Shown here: positions 9,264 through 16,965 of the stretch, one piece after another
How positions within the stretch are numbered: position 1 is the stretch's first letter
Layout of the letters: each line of letters begins with the position of its first letter
Assembly: GCF_910578895.1 (NCBI RefSeq)
Contig: NZ_CAJTSC010000055.1
Location: forward strand, 1 to 19,522
Direction: 5' to 3'
Length of the DNA: 19,522 nucleotides
From: an uncultured Bacteroides sp.
GTDB lineage: Bacteria; Bacteroidota; Bacteroidia; Bacteroidales; Bacteroidaceae
Notes under the pieces: generated by a model
The model's database searches: none
The model's input: the letters and a program-made list of their open reading frames with translations, nothing else
What the model was told of the DNA's origin: nothing
Translations under genes and position numbers: made by a program

Positions 9264-10733
9264 ATGAATATAAGAAATATGATATTAGGCTGGGCATCGG
9301 TCTTGGCATGCGCTTTGACACTGACCACCGCTTGCAACGAGAGTTTATATATAGAAGAAGAAATCCACAACCCGCCGCAGATTACGGACTTTTCTCCCAA
9401 GACAGGTATGGCAGGGACGAAAGTATATATCCAGGGTACGGACTTCAAAGAAGTGAAAGACATCACGATCGGCGGGCGCAAGGTGAACGTCACCCGCGTG
9501 AACAGCCGCTTGGTGATGGCGGAAGTCACGGCAAAGGCGGTGACCGGTGCCATCGAGGTAATCACCCCTTACGGAGTGGCACGTAGCGAAGAGACTTTCG
9601 CAGTGGAATACCGCCGTCCGGTAGTGACGGACTCTCCTGCCACGGCAGATTTGTTCAGTAGCATCGAGTTGAAAGGTTCTAACCTGGATTTGGTGGAACG
9701 TGTTTATTTCGGTACTGCCGAGTCTACCATTATGGAGCAGAAAGAGAATTCGCTGGTAGTATCCGTACCCTACTATCGTACGGATGAAGAGGTGAAAATC
9801 AGATGCACCTATATGTACGGGCTGAACAGCGAGGACGCATTTGCCCCGGTGCCTTTCAAGGCAATAAAGGTGGAACCTGCAAATATGGCATGTGCTGCCG
9901 AAGCCGGAGTGGGAGCGAACTTTGTCATCACCGGCGAACGCATGACCATCGTGGAGAAAGTGACGGTGAACGGATACAAGGCACTGATTGAAGAACAGAC
10001 CGAAGAGAAGATTATTTGTACGCTGCCTGCCGAAATAACGGAAGCTTCCGAGAATAATACGGTGGTTGTTTCTTATTGGGGTGGAGTTGTGGAGCAGACT
10101 GTCAGCACGGACTTTGCCGTTATGGTGTTCCCTTATCACTTCTGGCCCAATGTGGTGCTGTATGCCAATAACCATGACGACCCGAGATGTTTCTTCAGCG
10201 GCACTACCGGCAAGTATTACACGGCTTGTGAGTTTGAGGAAAGTGAGGCGGTCAGAACGGACGACCTTTTATCCGTGCAGGCTCAAGGCAAGGGTATGAC
10301 TATACGCTCATTGTGGGATGGTGCCACTGTCTTTAAGTGTGATGGCAAAGGCTTGGCACAAAAAGGACTATTCATGCGGTTCCGCAAACTGGATGCGACC
10401 AATACGGTTGATGCAAAATATATCCGGATGATTAATGAAGGCACATTGAAAGAGCTGAGCATCGCGCAGGCAAAAGCCGACGGGCTGAATATCGTATGCA
10501 ACAAGTCGACTATCCGTCACAAGAAGTCAGATCCCGCGTATAATACCTCCGACCCTAAAGGTGAAGGCATAGATGTTGGTGAAATTTCAATGATGACCGT
10601 TTATAGTGGTACAACGGCAGTGGAGACTGATGCCGTCAGGATTGGTTTTGTCAGACTGAAAGAGGTAAATGTCACTAAAGACGATGACGACAAGGGTACT
10701 ATAACCGTTGATTTCTATTTGCAAGAAGATTAA
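9264..10733 (+). CDS. IPT/TIG-domain surface glycan-binding lipoprotein (short paralogue)
   Basis: This 489-aa lipoprotein is in the SusE/SusF position and probably binds the target glycan at the cell surface. Lipobox LTTAC gives Cys24. Three Ig-like IPT/TIG domains follow: first domain about 38-116 (FSPKTGMAGTKVYIQGTDF, ending ITPYGVARSEETF), type A about 117-203 (SIELKGSNLDLVERVYFG, VVSVPYY), and type B about 204-288 (FVITGERMTIVEKVTVNG, VVVSYWGG). A C-terminal module of about 200 residues (289-489; FMRFRKLD, YIRMINEGTL, ITVDFYLQED) is shared with the next gene and is probably the glycan-binding part, since IPT domains in such proteins usually act as spacers. It starts 34 nt after susD and is cotranscribed. 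Base composition drops within the C-terminal module. No enzyme motif is seen. Confidence 0.85.
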   Translation: MNIRNMILGWASVLACALTLTTACNESLYIEEEIHNPPQITDFSPKTGMAGTKVYIQGTDFKEVKDITIGGRKVNVTRVNSRLVMAEVTAKAVTGAIEVITPYGVARSEETFAVEYRRPVVTDSPATADLFSSIELKGSNLDLVERVYFGTAESTIMEQKENSLVVSVPYYRTDEEVKIRCTYMYGLNSEDAFAPVPFKAIKVEPANMACAAEAGVGANFVITGERMTIVEKVTVNGYKALIEEQTEEKIICTLPAEITEASENNTVVVSYWGGVVEQTVSTDFAVMVFPYHFWPNVVLYANNHDDPRCFFSGTTGKYYTACEFEESEAVRTDDLLSVQAQGKGMTIRSLWDGATVFKCDGKGLAQKGLFMRFRKLDATNTVDAKYIRMINEGTLKELSIAQAKADGLNIVCNKSTIRHKKSDPAYNTSDPKGEGIDVGEISMMTVYSGTTAVETDAVRIGFVRLKEVNVTKDDDDKGTITVDFYLQED

Positions 10734-10756
10734 TGAAACAATTAAGAATTTAAATC

Positions 10757-13717
10757 ATGAAAAATATAATAAAATCCTTCAGCACCTGGATGCTGGTAGT
10801 AATAAGTGCCCTGCTTACGGTGGTGGCATGTTCGGAAGAGGAGCTGGCAAATGCCGCTCCTACCGTCACCGGCTTCTCGCCCGAGAGCACTTCGGTGGGC
10901 GAAGAGACTACGGTGACCATTACCGGTACCAACCTGCAGAATGTGGGTCGTGTAAAGATTGGTGCGGACATTGTCCTGACAGACGATGCCATTCTCAGCA
11001 CAAGCGGCACGGAAGTAAAAGTGAAATTCATCCCGGAAGCAATGACTTCCGGGCTCATCACCGTCATCACCCCCGTGGGCAGCGCCCGTTCGGAGAATGA
11101 GTTTACGGTGAAGCATGCCATAGTTCCGGCAGGCACTCCGGTAGTGCTCAATGGCGATGACCTGAAGACAGGCGAAAGCTATTCGGAGATAGAGATTACA
11201 GGTGAAGACCTGGATGCCGTAATCAAAGTGATGCTGGATGAAAACGAAGCCGGGATTGTGCTGCAGGAAGCCGAAAGGCTGATAGTGGCGTTGCCCTATC
11301 TGGGCGGCAACAAGACCGTGAAGCTGGCATTGAGATACATGGCGGCAGCCGGTGAGGAAGACTTCGGCACCGCCACGGAAGCGGAAATCGTGGTGAGGGA
11401 AGACTTCTACGTCACCGAACCCTCCGAAGGACCCGCTTTTATCTCTTGCGAGAACTCCGTGATAAACGGTTATCCTTTCATCATCACCGGTAAGAACCTG
11501 CACCAGGTAGAGGGCGTTTACCTCAACGAAGTGAAGGGCGAGAACGAAATCGCCGTGGCATTGGAGAAGGGCGAGGACACCGACCGCCTGAGCTGCTCCA
11601 TCAACCCCGAAATCATTACCCGCCTGACGGGCAACTCCATTATCGTACGTTACTGGCGAACGCAGACCGAGACGCTGACCGAGGAGTTTGAAATCCGCCT
11701 GACCGAACCGGTTGTCAATCCTTTGGAAACTACCGCCGTAGAAGCGCTTGCACAGTTCACTTTGCATGGCGAGAGCCTGAACATCATCGAAGTGGTGACC
11801 ATCGGCGGCAAGACGGCAACCATCGTGACGCCCGAAGGCGGACGCGTCAATACGCAACTGACCGTGGCAGTGCCGTTCTTCGAGGAAGAGGAGATAGCCG
11901 CACCGCTGCCGGTTGTGCTGAAGTATAAGGACATCACGGCCGCCGAAGAGGCCGACCTCCTTGCGATGACGCTGGAACAGCAGCTGACGGTGACGCTGCC
12001 CGTTGCTCCGGTTGTGACCCTCGTGCCGGAGAGCGCCACCTACAACCACTCCTTTACGCTCGAGGGAACCTGTCTCGATAAGGTGGAAGCCGTCTACCTG
12101 AACGCGAAGGCGGATGCCAACCGCCTGCCAATCACGCTGGAAGACGGCAAGCTGGTCTGCTCCTTGCTTGCAATTGATTTGCCCGAAGGCATCTCCATCC
12201 ACGAGGGCAAGAACGTGATCCTTATCGAATACTGGAACGGCAACCGGACACACGCCCTGTCCCAGCAAATCGATATCCGCCCCGCCGCCCCCGAAGTCAC
12301 CTCCCTCTCTGCCACGTCGGTAGCCGCGCTCGGCGAGCTTACGCTGAACGGCGAGAACCTGCGGATGGTGAACAAAGTCACCATCGGCGGCGTGGAGATA
12401 GCGAAGGCTGCGTTCAAGAGCCAGGCCGCCACGGCGCTCACCATGACGGTTCCCTACTTCGCCGAGACGGGCGCGAAGACGCTCACCGTGACCTATGCCA
12501 ACGCCATGGCGGGCGGTGAGGACGCCGATGTAAGCTACGCGCCGGGCGTCACGGTGACCGAACCTGCCGGCAAGCCTGAGGTAACCGCACTCTCCTACGA
12601 CGGCAAATCGGCTACGTTCGACATCACGGGCGCCAACCTGAATTATGTGGAAAAAGTACTGCTGGGCAGCACCAAAGTGACTGTCAGCGCCGCCACCGCC
12701 ACCAAACTGACCTGCGCGCTTCCTGACAATACGGCAGAAGGCAGCTACGATGTCTCCATCACCTATTGGGCGGGAAACAAGACAGAACAGCTCAGCCAGC
12801 AACTCACCGTTGCCTACGTGCCCACCATGGCCGGAATGGTCGATGCGTCCGGCAAGGAGATAACGGAGATTGGAATCAGCGGCAATGCCACCACGTTCAT
12901 CTTTGCAGGTACGCACCTGGACAAGATAACGAGTGTCACGTTCGGCAGCAACACCATCAGCGGCGGCAACCTTGAAGTCTCGGAAGACAAGAAGACGCTG
13001 AGCTTCGAGCTTTTCAACGTGAACATCGAGGTTGGCAACGACAAGACGTTCACCTTCAATTATGGTGACGGACAGGTGCTGACGGTAAGCGGAATTACAA
13101 TCAGCAAGACGATGGCAAACTATGTTTGGAAAGATGTCAAGTTGCACGCAGCCGGATCGAAAGATGTTGCCACCGGATATAAATTCTTCAATACCGCAAC
13201 AGGAGAGTCTTGTCTGGCTCAAGCGGACAATGCGGCGGAGTGGTATGCGGCCAATAAAGAACATATGCCTTTCTATTTTAACTCTACCGACTCAAAAAGT
13301 GATCCGAGCCAAAATTATATCCGGTTTGAAACAACGTATGCCGCTTCGGGAAATTTTAACAAAACCACTGTCCGGAGAGATGGGCTTTCCCTGAAATTCC
13401 GTGAATTGAGCACCGATAAGGAGATTGATAAAAAGTTTATAGATATGATTGAAGCCGGCACTTTAGGTGAAACTCCGTTTAGTGTGGACGACATAACCGC
13501 TTTGACAAACGGAGTGAGCGGTTCGCTGAAATTAACTTCAACTTTGCAGGCATCGGAAATAGACTGGAACAAATATTATTTGTTTGTAAACTATGGATTG
13601 TCGAACGGTACTACAACTACTGTTGTTGACATTGGTATTATAAAAATATCCAAACTGGCATACATCAAGGGTAGTGAACATTCGGTAGTAATGGACATCT
13701 ATTGGCAGAAGGAATAG
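10757..13717 (+). CDS. Long IPT/TIG-repeat surface glycan-binding lipoprotein
   Basis: This 986-aa lipoprotein (lipobox VVAC, Cys25) is a longer paralogue of the preceding gene, 23 nt away. Domains: first IPT about 34-118 (ending ITPVGSARSENEF, nearly the same as the short protein), then three A-B pairs at about 122-315, 316-508 and 509-687, an extra Ig-like domain about 688-783, and a C-terminal module 784-986 (LSLKFRELSTDKEIDKKF, MIEAGTLGE, VVMDIYWQKE) homologous to that of the short protein. Type B domains share a YW signature (IIVRYW, ILIEYW, VSITYW); type A domains share a VPY/VPF strand. The long stalk should project the C-terminal module far from the outer membrane. The IPT part is very GC-rich and the C-terminal module AT-rich. 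I infer a glycan-capture role; no enzyme motif is visible. Confidence 0.85.
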   Translation: MKNIIKSFSTWMLVVISALLTVVACSEEELANAAPTVTGFSPESTSVGEETTVTITGTNLQNVGRVKIGADIVLTDDAILSTSGTEVKVKFIPEAMTSGLITVITPVGSARSENEFTVKHAIVPAGTPVVLNGDDLKTGESYSEIEITGEDLDAVIKVMLDENEAGIVLQEAERLIVALPYLGGNKTVKLALRYMAAAGEEDFGTATEAEIVVREDFYVTEPSEGPAFISCENSVINGYPFIITGKNLHQVEGVYLNEVKGENEIAVALEKGEDTDRLSCSINPEIITRLTGNSIIVRYWRTQTETLTEEFEIRLTEPVVNPLETTAVEALAQFTLHGESLNIIEVVTIGGKTATIVTPEGGRVNTQLTVAVPFFEEEEIAAPLPVVLKYKDITAAEEADLLAMTLEQQLTVTLPVAPVVTLVPESATYNHSFTLEGTCLDKVEAVYLNAKADANRLPITLEDGKLVCSLLAIDLPEGISIHEGKNVILIEYWNGNRTHALSQQIDIRPAAPEVTSLSATSVAALGELTLNGENLRMVNKVTIGGVEIAKAAFKSQAATALTMTVPYFAETGAKTLTVTYANAMAGGEDADVSYAPGVTVTEPAGKPEVTALSYDGKSATFDITGANLNYVEKVLLGSTKVTVSAATATKLTCALPDNTAEGSYDVSITYWAGNKTEQLSQQLTVAYVPTMAGMVDASGKEITEIGISGNATTFIFAGTHLDKITSVTFGSNTISGGNLEVSEDKKTLSFELFNVNIEVGNDKTFTFNYGDGQVLTVSGITISKTMANYVWKDVKLHAAGSKDVATGYKFFNTATGESCLAQADNAAEWYAANKEHMPFYFNSTDSKSDPSQNYIRFETTYAASGNFNKTTVRRDGLSLKFRELSTDKEIDKKFIDMIEAGTLGETPFSVDDITALTNGVSGSLKLTSTLQASEIDWNKYYLFVNYGLSNGTTTTVVDIGIIKISKLAYIKGSEHSVVMDIYWQKE
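11120..12817 (+). repeat. Three tandem two-domain (A-B) IPT units
   Basis: At protein level the segment is three consecutive A-B Ig-like pairs: 11120-11701, 11702-12280 and 12281-12817. Only one such pair occurs in the short paralogue (9612-10127). Each A domain carries a GExL/GEDL strand and a VPY/VPF strand; each B domain carries a GxxL turn and an xYW strand. The repeats have diverged at DNA level, so the duplication is old. Borders are estimated by eye to within about 5 residues. Confidence 0.7.
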
Positions 13718-13749
13718 AGTAAACCATATTGATGTCAAAAGCGAGTGAT

Positions 13750-13792
13750 TTCCGATATGCCGTTTCGGGCATTCCCGGACGGCATATCGGAA
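13750..13792 (+). terminator. 14-bp perfect hairpin between SGBP and downstream lipoprotein genes
   Basis: TTCCGATATGCCGT (13750-13763) pairs perfectly with ACGGCATATCGGAA (13779-13792). The 15-nt loop can form a further 4-bp CGGG/CCCG stem (13766-13769 with 13774-13777). It starts 33 nt after the stop of the long IPT gene. There is no downstream T tract, so it may be a partial terminator, an RNA 3' end stabiliser or a processing site that sets lower expression of the genes below it. The structure is certain as sequence; the function is inferred. Confidence 0.55.
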
Positions 13793-13853
13793 CCATCAAC
13801 CTAATTCCAAGTAATTCAATAAACTTAATAACTGAAATAACAACTCACGAACC

Positions 13854-14321
13854 ATGAAGAAACTGTTATACATCACAATCTCCGTTCTCCTCTGCACGCT
13901 CAGCGCGTGCGGCGACGACGACAACGAATGGGGCAACCTCGGCGAAAACCCCGTAGAAGGACTTTGGATGCGGCTCGACGGCAAAGACGCCGACAAGACC
14001 GTCATCGCCCGCTTCAACGCCGACCACACCTCCTCCATCCTGACCTACGACGAGGAAGGAGAGCTGGAATACGAAGCCCTGCAAGGCACCTACCGCGTGC
14101 AGGACAACCGGCTCATCTACCAAGCGGGCTTCGTCAACCTCTACGAACTGCTGGAAGACGGCAACCTCATGATTACCTACGGCTACGACACGCCTGCCGT
14201 GAAGTCCTACCTCTACGCGCCCATAGAGAACCTGCCCGGCGAAGAGCCGGAAGAGACTCCCGATGAGGGCACGGAAGAGACACCGGACGGGGGCACAGGC
14301 GAGGCGGCAGGCGAGGCATGA
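13854..14321 (+). CDS. Small lipoprotein with lipocalin-like domain and acidic tail
   Basis: I do not recognise a named family for this 155-aa protein. It has a lipoprotein signal peptide with lipobox LSAC (Cys19) followed by GDDD, typical of surface lipoproteins in this group. A small, probably all-beta domain spans residues 33-125 (NPVEGLWMRLDG, RFNADHTSSILTY, QGTYRVQDNRLIY, DGNLMITY). This pattern (GxW, then FxxDxT, GxYxVxDxRI) resembles lipocalin-like domains of Bacteroidota lipoproteins. A Glu/Pro/Thr/Gly tail (128-155) looks like an interdomain linker with nothing after it. The next gene carries a related domain at its N-terminus. Function is unknown; surface binding or a remnant of a larger protein are both possible. 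The gene is GC-rich like its downstream neighbour. Confidence 0.75.
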   Translation: MKKLLYITISVLLCTLSACGDDDNEWGNLGENPVEGLWMRLDGKDADKTVIARFNADHTSSILTYDEEGELEYEALQGTYRVQDNRLIYQAGFVNLYELLEDGNLMITYGYDTPAVKSYLYAPIENLPGEEPEETPDEGTEETPDGGTGEAAGEA

Positions 14322-14341
14322 GCATGCCATCCGTTATTCAC

Positions 14342-14366
14342 CACGGATTATCACAGGCAATCCGTG
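14342..14366. repeat. Small palindromic element after the small lipoprotein gene
   Basis: CACGGATT (14342-14349) and AATCCGTG (14359-14366) are perfect inverted copies around a 9-nt loop. It starts 20 nt after the stop codon and is followed by a run of seven G (14374-14380). A second small hairpin, GTGGT-AAA-ACCAC, lies at 14402-14414. They may end or process the upstream transcript or belong to a dispersed intergenic repeat. There is no T tract. Confidence 0.4.
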
Positions 14367-14466
14367 CCCGCAAGGGGGGGCTGTGCCAATTTGTGTAGTT
14401 TGTGGTAAAACCACTATAAATAAGGTAAAAAGATTGTTTTCAGGATAAGATATAAGGTTTTTTAAA

Positions 14467-16347
14467 ATGAAGAGTGGATATATGAAGAAAGTTTTATGGA
14501 TGCTGTGCCTCTGCCTGCTGGCAGCGTGCAGCGACGACAAGATGCCGGGCGAGCCCGAACCGGACACGCCGCCTGCGGTGACCGACCCGGAAGAGCCGGA
14601 AACCCCGGCGGCACTCAGCGCCGTGGAGGGCACCTGGGTGGAAGAGGACGCGCCCGACCTGGACGAAGGACGGACGCGCCGGCTGGTGCTCTGCAGCGAC
14701 TTCACCTACAGCACGGAGATTTACTCCGCCTTGGGTGCGCTCCTGCAACAGGAGGCCAAAGGTGTCTATGCCGTGAAGGACGGCAGGATTACGTTCGACA
14801 ACGACATCGTCTACACTTACGAGGCAGGGGCGGACGACTGTCTCACCCTGCGGCAGGGCGGCATCGCGAAGCGCTACAAACGCTACCGCTACAGCGACGA
14901 CATTACGGCGGCGACCTCGCTGAAGTTTACTGCCGATGGCATGGTGACCCCCGAGGAGATTGCCGCATGCAAGGGCTATATGATTTACAACGCGGCGATG
15001 GCGGTGCCCGTCAGCCCGCAGTACGACAACACGTGGGTGTTTCGCGCGTTGGGCAAGAACATGGGAGCCTGCACCCACCTGTTCGAGATAACCTACGACC
15101 TCGCCTTCCTGAACCGCGTCATCGAATATGCCGATGCCGCCCTCTACACCCGCAACGGGCAGCCGGGCGGCGACCACCGCACATCCAAGAGCACCGGCAG
15201 GAAAGACGACATCTGGCCCTCTACCAAAGAGGACGAATTGCTTATAGACGGCGCGGTGGAGCAGGGTGCCGTGTTGGCGCGCATCGCCTACTGTGCGCGC
15301 CTCATCCTGCAAATCCCCGCCATCTGGAACGACCGCGTGGCGGCAGGCGACCGCTACGGCTACGGCGTCACCTACAAGCAGCGCGCGCTGAAGTACCTGA
15401 CGATGTGCGACGAAATGTATCAGAACTGGCTGTCGCGCTTCGTCCGTACGGGCGACAACGTGCTTTGCAAGTATTTCAGTGCGAACAACACCTTCGGCGA
15501 TCCGTATCCCTGGAACCAGGCGCTCATGACCTGCGACGCCCTGACCTATATGGCAGAGTGCCACGACCTGCTGGGCAACACCGCCACGGCGGCAACCTAT
15601 GACAGGATAGTGCGTGCCAACCTGGATTTCTTCGTCGCCGACTCCTGGACGATAGAGTCGTATGCCACGCCCAAGACCTCCTGCCTGCAATGGCGCTATT
15701 CGAAAACGGCGGACAAGATAAAGCACGCCGAAGACTTGAACCACGCTTCGCTGGATGCGACCGTGTTCTACAACCTTTGGCTGAGCAAACGCCAGGCGGA
15801 GGTGATGGACGACCTTATCGTGAAGTTCGCCAACACCATGGTGGACAACGTGTTCTGCCGGAAGGACGAACAGGGGCGTTTCCCCGGACGTATCAGCGGC
15901 GTGTGGGAAGGGCAGTATTGCGACAACTACGTCCGCGACAACACGATGGAGATTGCCGATGTCCGCAAGGACTGGTACGGGAAGATGCTGGAGATAAACG
16001 GCAGCAAGCGCATCAACGGCAGCCTCTCCATGACGGGGCGCGCCCTGTGGTGCAAGTCGCGCCGGCTGGATGCGCCGCAGGATATCCGGGCGGAGTATCT
16101 GTCCGACGGACGTGGCGTCACCCTCTCCTGGAAGCCCCTCACAACGGGCGGTACGGTGAAGGTGCTGCACTCCGCCAACCTGTGGCAATGGAGCGAGCTC
16201 GGCAGCGCGCAGGCATCGGAAGGCACGTATACGAACGCCAAGCAGGATGCCGCAAGCCGTCACTACTACCGGCTGGTGTACGTGAACGGCAACGGCAACA
16301 AGGCGGGATATTCGGGGCTTGTCTGCCTGGAAGCAGAAAAGAAGTGA
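14467..16347 (+). CDS. Lipoprotein, probable alpha-helical glycan-active enzyme with C-terminal Fn3-like domain
   Basis: This 626-aa protein is a surface lipoprotein (lipobox LLAAC, Cys21, followed by SDD). The ATG at 14467 opens the frame; an in-frame ATG at 14482 (Met6) gives a shorter signal peptide and is about equally likely. A Pro/Glu linker (26-48) precedes a lipocalin-like domain (about 50-140; VEGTW, GVYAVKDGRITF) related to that of the previous gene. Residues about 160-535 are helix-rich with many Trp, Tyr, Asp and His, and conserved-looking blocks DHRTSKSTGRKDDIWPS (236-252), YFSANNTFGDPYPWNQ (336-351) and HAEDLNHASLD (420-430). This suggests an (alpha/alpha)-barrel polysaccharide lyase or glycoside hydrolase, but I cannot assign a family. 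A fibronectin-III-like domain closes the protein (about 536-622; VTLSW, YYRLVYVNGNG). Gap to the next gene is 46 nt. Confidence 0.7.
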   Translation: MKSGYMKKVLWMLCLCLLAACSDDKMPGEPEPDTPPAVTDPEEPETPAALSAVEGTWVEEDAPDLDEGRTRRLVLCSDFTYSTEIYSALGALLQQEAKGVYAVKDGRITFDNDIVYTYEAGADDCLTLRQGGIAKRYKRYRYSDDITAATSLKFTADGMVTPEEIAACKGYMIYNAAMAVPVSPQYDNTWVFRALGKNMGACTHLFEITYDLAFLNRVIEYADAALYTRNGQPGGDHRTSKSTGRKDDIWPSTKEDELLIDGAVEQGAVLARIAYCARLILQIPAIWNDRVAAGDRYGYGVTYKQRALKYLTMCDEMYQNWLSRFVRTGDNVLCKYFSANNTFGDPYPWNQALMTCDALTYMAECHDLLGNTATAATYDRIVRANLDFFVADSWTIESYATPKTSCLQWRYSKTADKIKHAEDLNHASLDATVFYNLWLSKRQAEVMDDLIVKFANTMVDNVFCRKDEQGRFPGRISGVWEGQYCDNYVRDNTMEIADVRKDWYGKMLEINGSKRINGSLSMTGRALWCKSRRLDAPQDIRAEYLSDGRGVTLSWKPLTTGGTVKVLHSANLWQWSELGSAQASEGTYTNAKQDAASRHYYRLVYVNGNGNKAGYSGLVCLEAEKK

Positions 16348-16393
16348 TTGATTGAAATTTGTTATAGTATCATTAATTTAAAATTAAAACATT

Positions 16394-16831
16394 ATGAAGA
16401 AGATTATGTTAATGGCAGCTTTCTGCCTGGGTATGACAGGTGCGGCAAACGCACAGACACCGAAAGTAACCGCTTTCAACGAGCACAGTGTAAGATTTGT
16501 AGCCGCACACGCTTGCGACGGCGACCTGAAAACCCGTTGGGCGACTAAGGACCGGATGGATTTCAATGATATGTGGCTGGAACTGGACTACGAGAAAGAG
16601 ATGAGCTTCTCGAAGGTGGCGATTGAAGAGTTCAAGGACCGCATCACCCGTTTCCAAATCCAGTACAAGGCAGGCGATGAATGGAAAGTGGCTTACGAGG
16701 GAACTACAATCGGCAAGGGATTCAAACAGAGCTTCCCGGCTGTGAAGTCCCGTTACTTCCGCCTTGCCATCCTGGAACGTGCCGACAAGATGTACGGACC
16801 CTCTATTTTTGAAATCACCTTCTCGAACTAA
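16394..16831 (+). CDS. Secreted stand-alone discoidin (F5/8 type C, CBM32-like) protein
   Basis: This 145-aa protein is a cleavable signal peptide (1-20, ANA then QTP) plus one F5/8 type C jelly-roll domain (about 22-144). Family marks are AHACDGDLKTRWAT (38-51), MWLELDY (60-66), a central FQIQYKAGDEWK (87-98), SRYFRLAI (119-126) and a closing PSIFEITF (136-143). Such domains bind galactose, GalNAc, fucose or related sugars and usually sit at the C-terminus of enzymes, often GH29 fucosidases. Here no enzyme is attached and there is no lipobox, so it is likely periplasmic or released. It lies 46 nt after the 626-aa enzyme gene and is probably cotranscribed with it. It may be an accessory binder for that enzyme, or the remnant of a fusion partner. 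Confidence 0.85.
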   Translation: MKKIMLMAAFCLGMTGAANAQTPKVTAFNEHSVRFVAAHACDGDLKTRWATKDRMDFNDMWLELDYEKEMSFSKVAIEEFKDRITRFQIQYKAGDEWKVAYEGTTIGKGFKQSFPAVKSRYFRLAILERADKMYGPSIFEITFSN

Positions 16832-16885
16832 GTGACTTAAGGCTCAACACAACTTTTTCGGTTAAGATTTGTGTTTATTCTCATG

Positions 16886-16940
16886 ACGCAGACGATGCGG
16901 ATTTTTTATTTATCGGATAAAAAATCCGTGTCCTCTGCGT
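16886..16940. terminator. Two-tier hairpin, probable operon terminator
   Basis: An outer stem ACGCAGA/TCTGCGT (16886-16892 with 16934-16940) encloses, after 5-nt internal loops, a perfect 12-bp stem CGGATTTTTTAT/ATAAAAAATCCG (16898-16909 with 16917-16928) with a 7-nt loop. It lies 55 nt after the discoidin gene stop. The T6 and A6 runs are inside the stem and not after it, so a classic intrinsic terminator is not certain. A folded 3' end or a mobile palindromic repeat are alternatives. Confidence 0.55.
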
Positions 16941-16965
16941 TGTTTGTCACAGCTCTTTCGTTCAA

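Noticed and set aside
10742..13264. An 840-codon open frame antisense to the long IPT gene
   Set aside because: Codon bias of the GC-rich sense gene leaves the antisense frame open. The product is rich in His, Arg and Gly with no family resemblance.
14494..16263. A 589-codon antisense frame and a 368-codon plus-strand frame overlapping the 626-aa lipoprotein
   Set aside because: Both are Arg/His-rich shadows of a GC-rich gene that has a signal peptide, lipobox and domain structure in its own frame.
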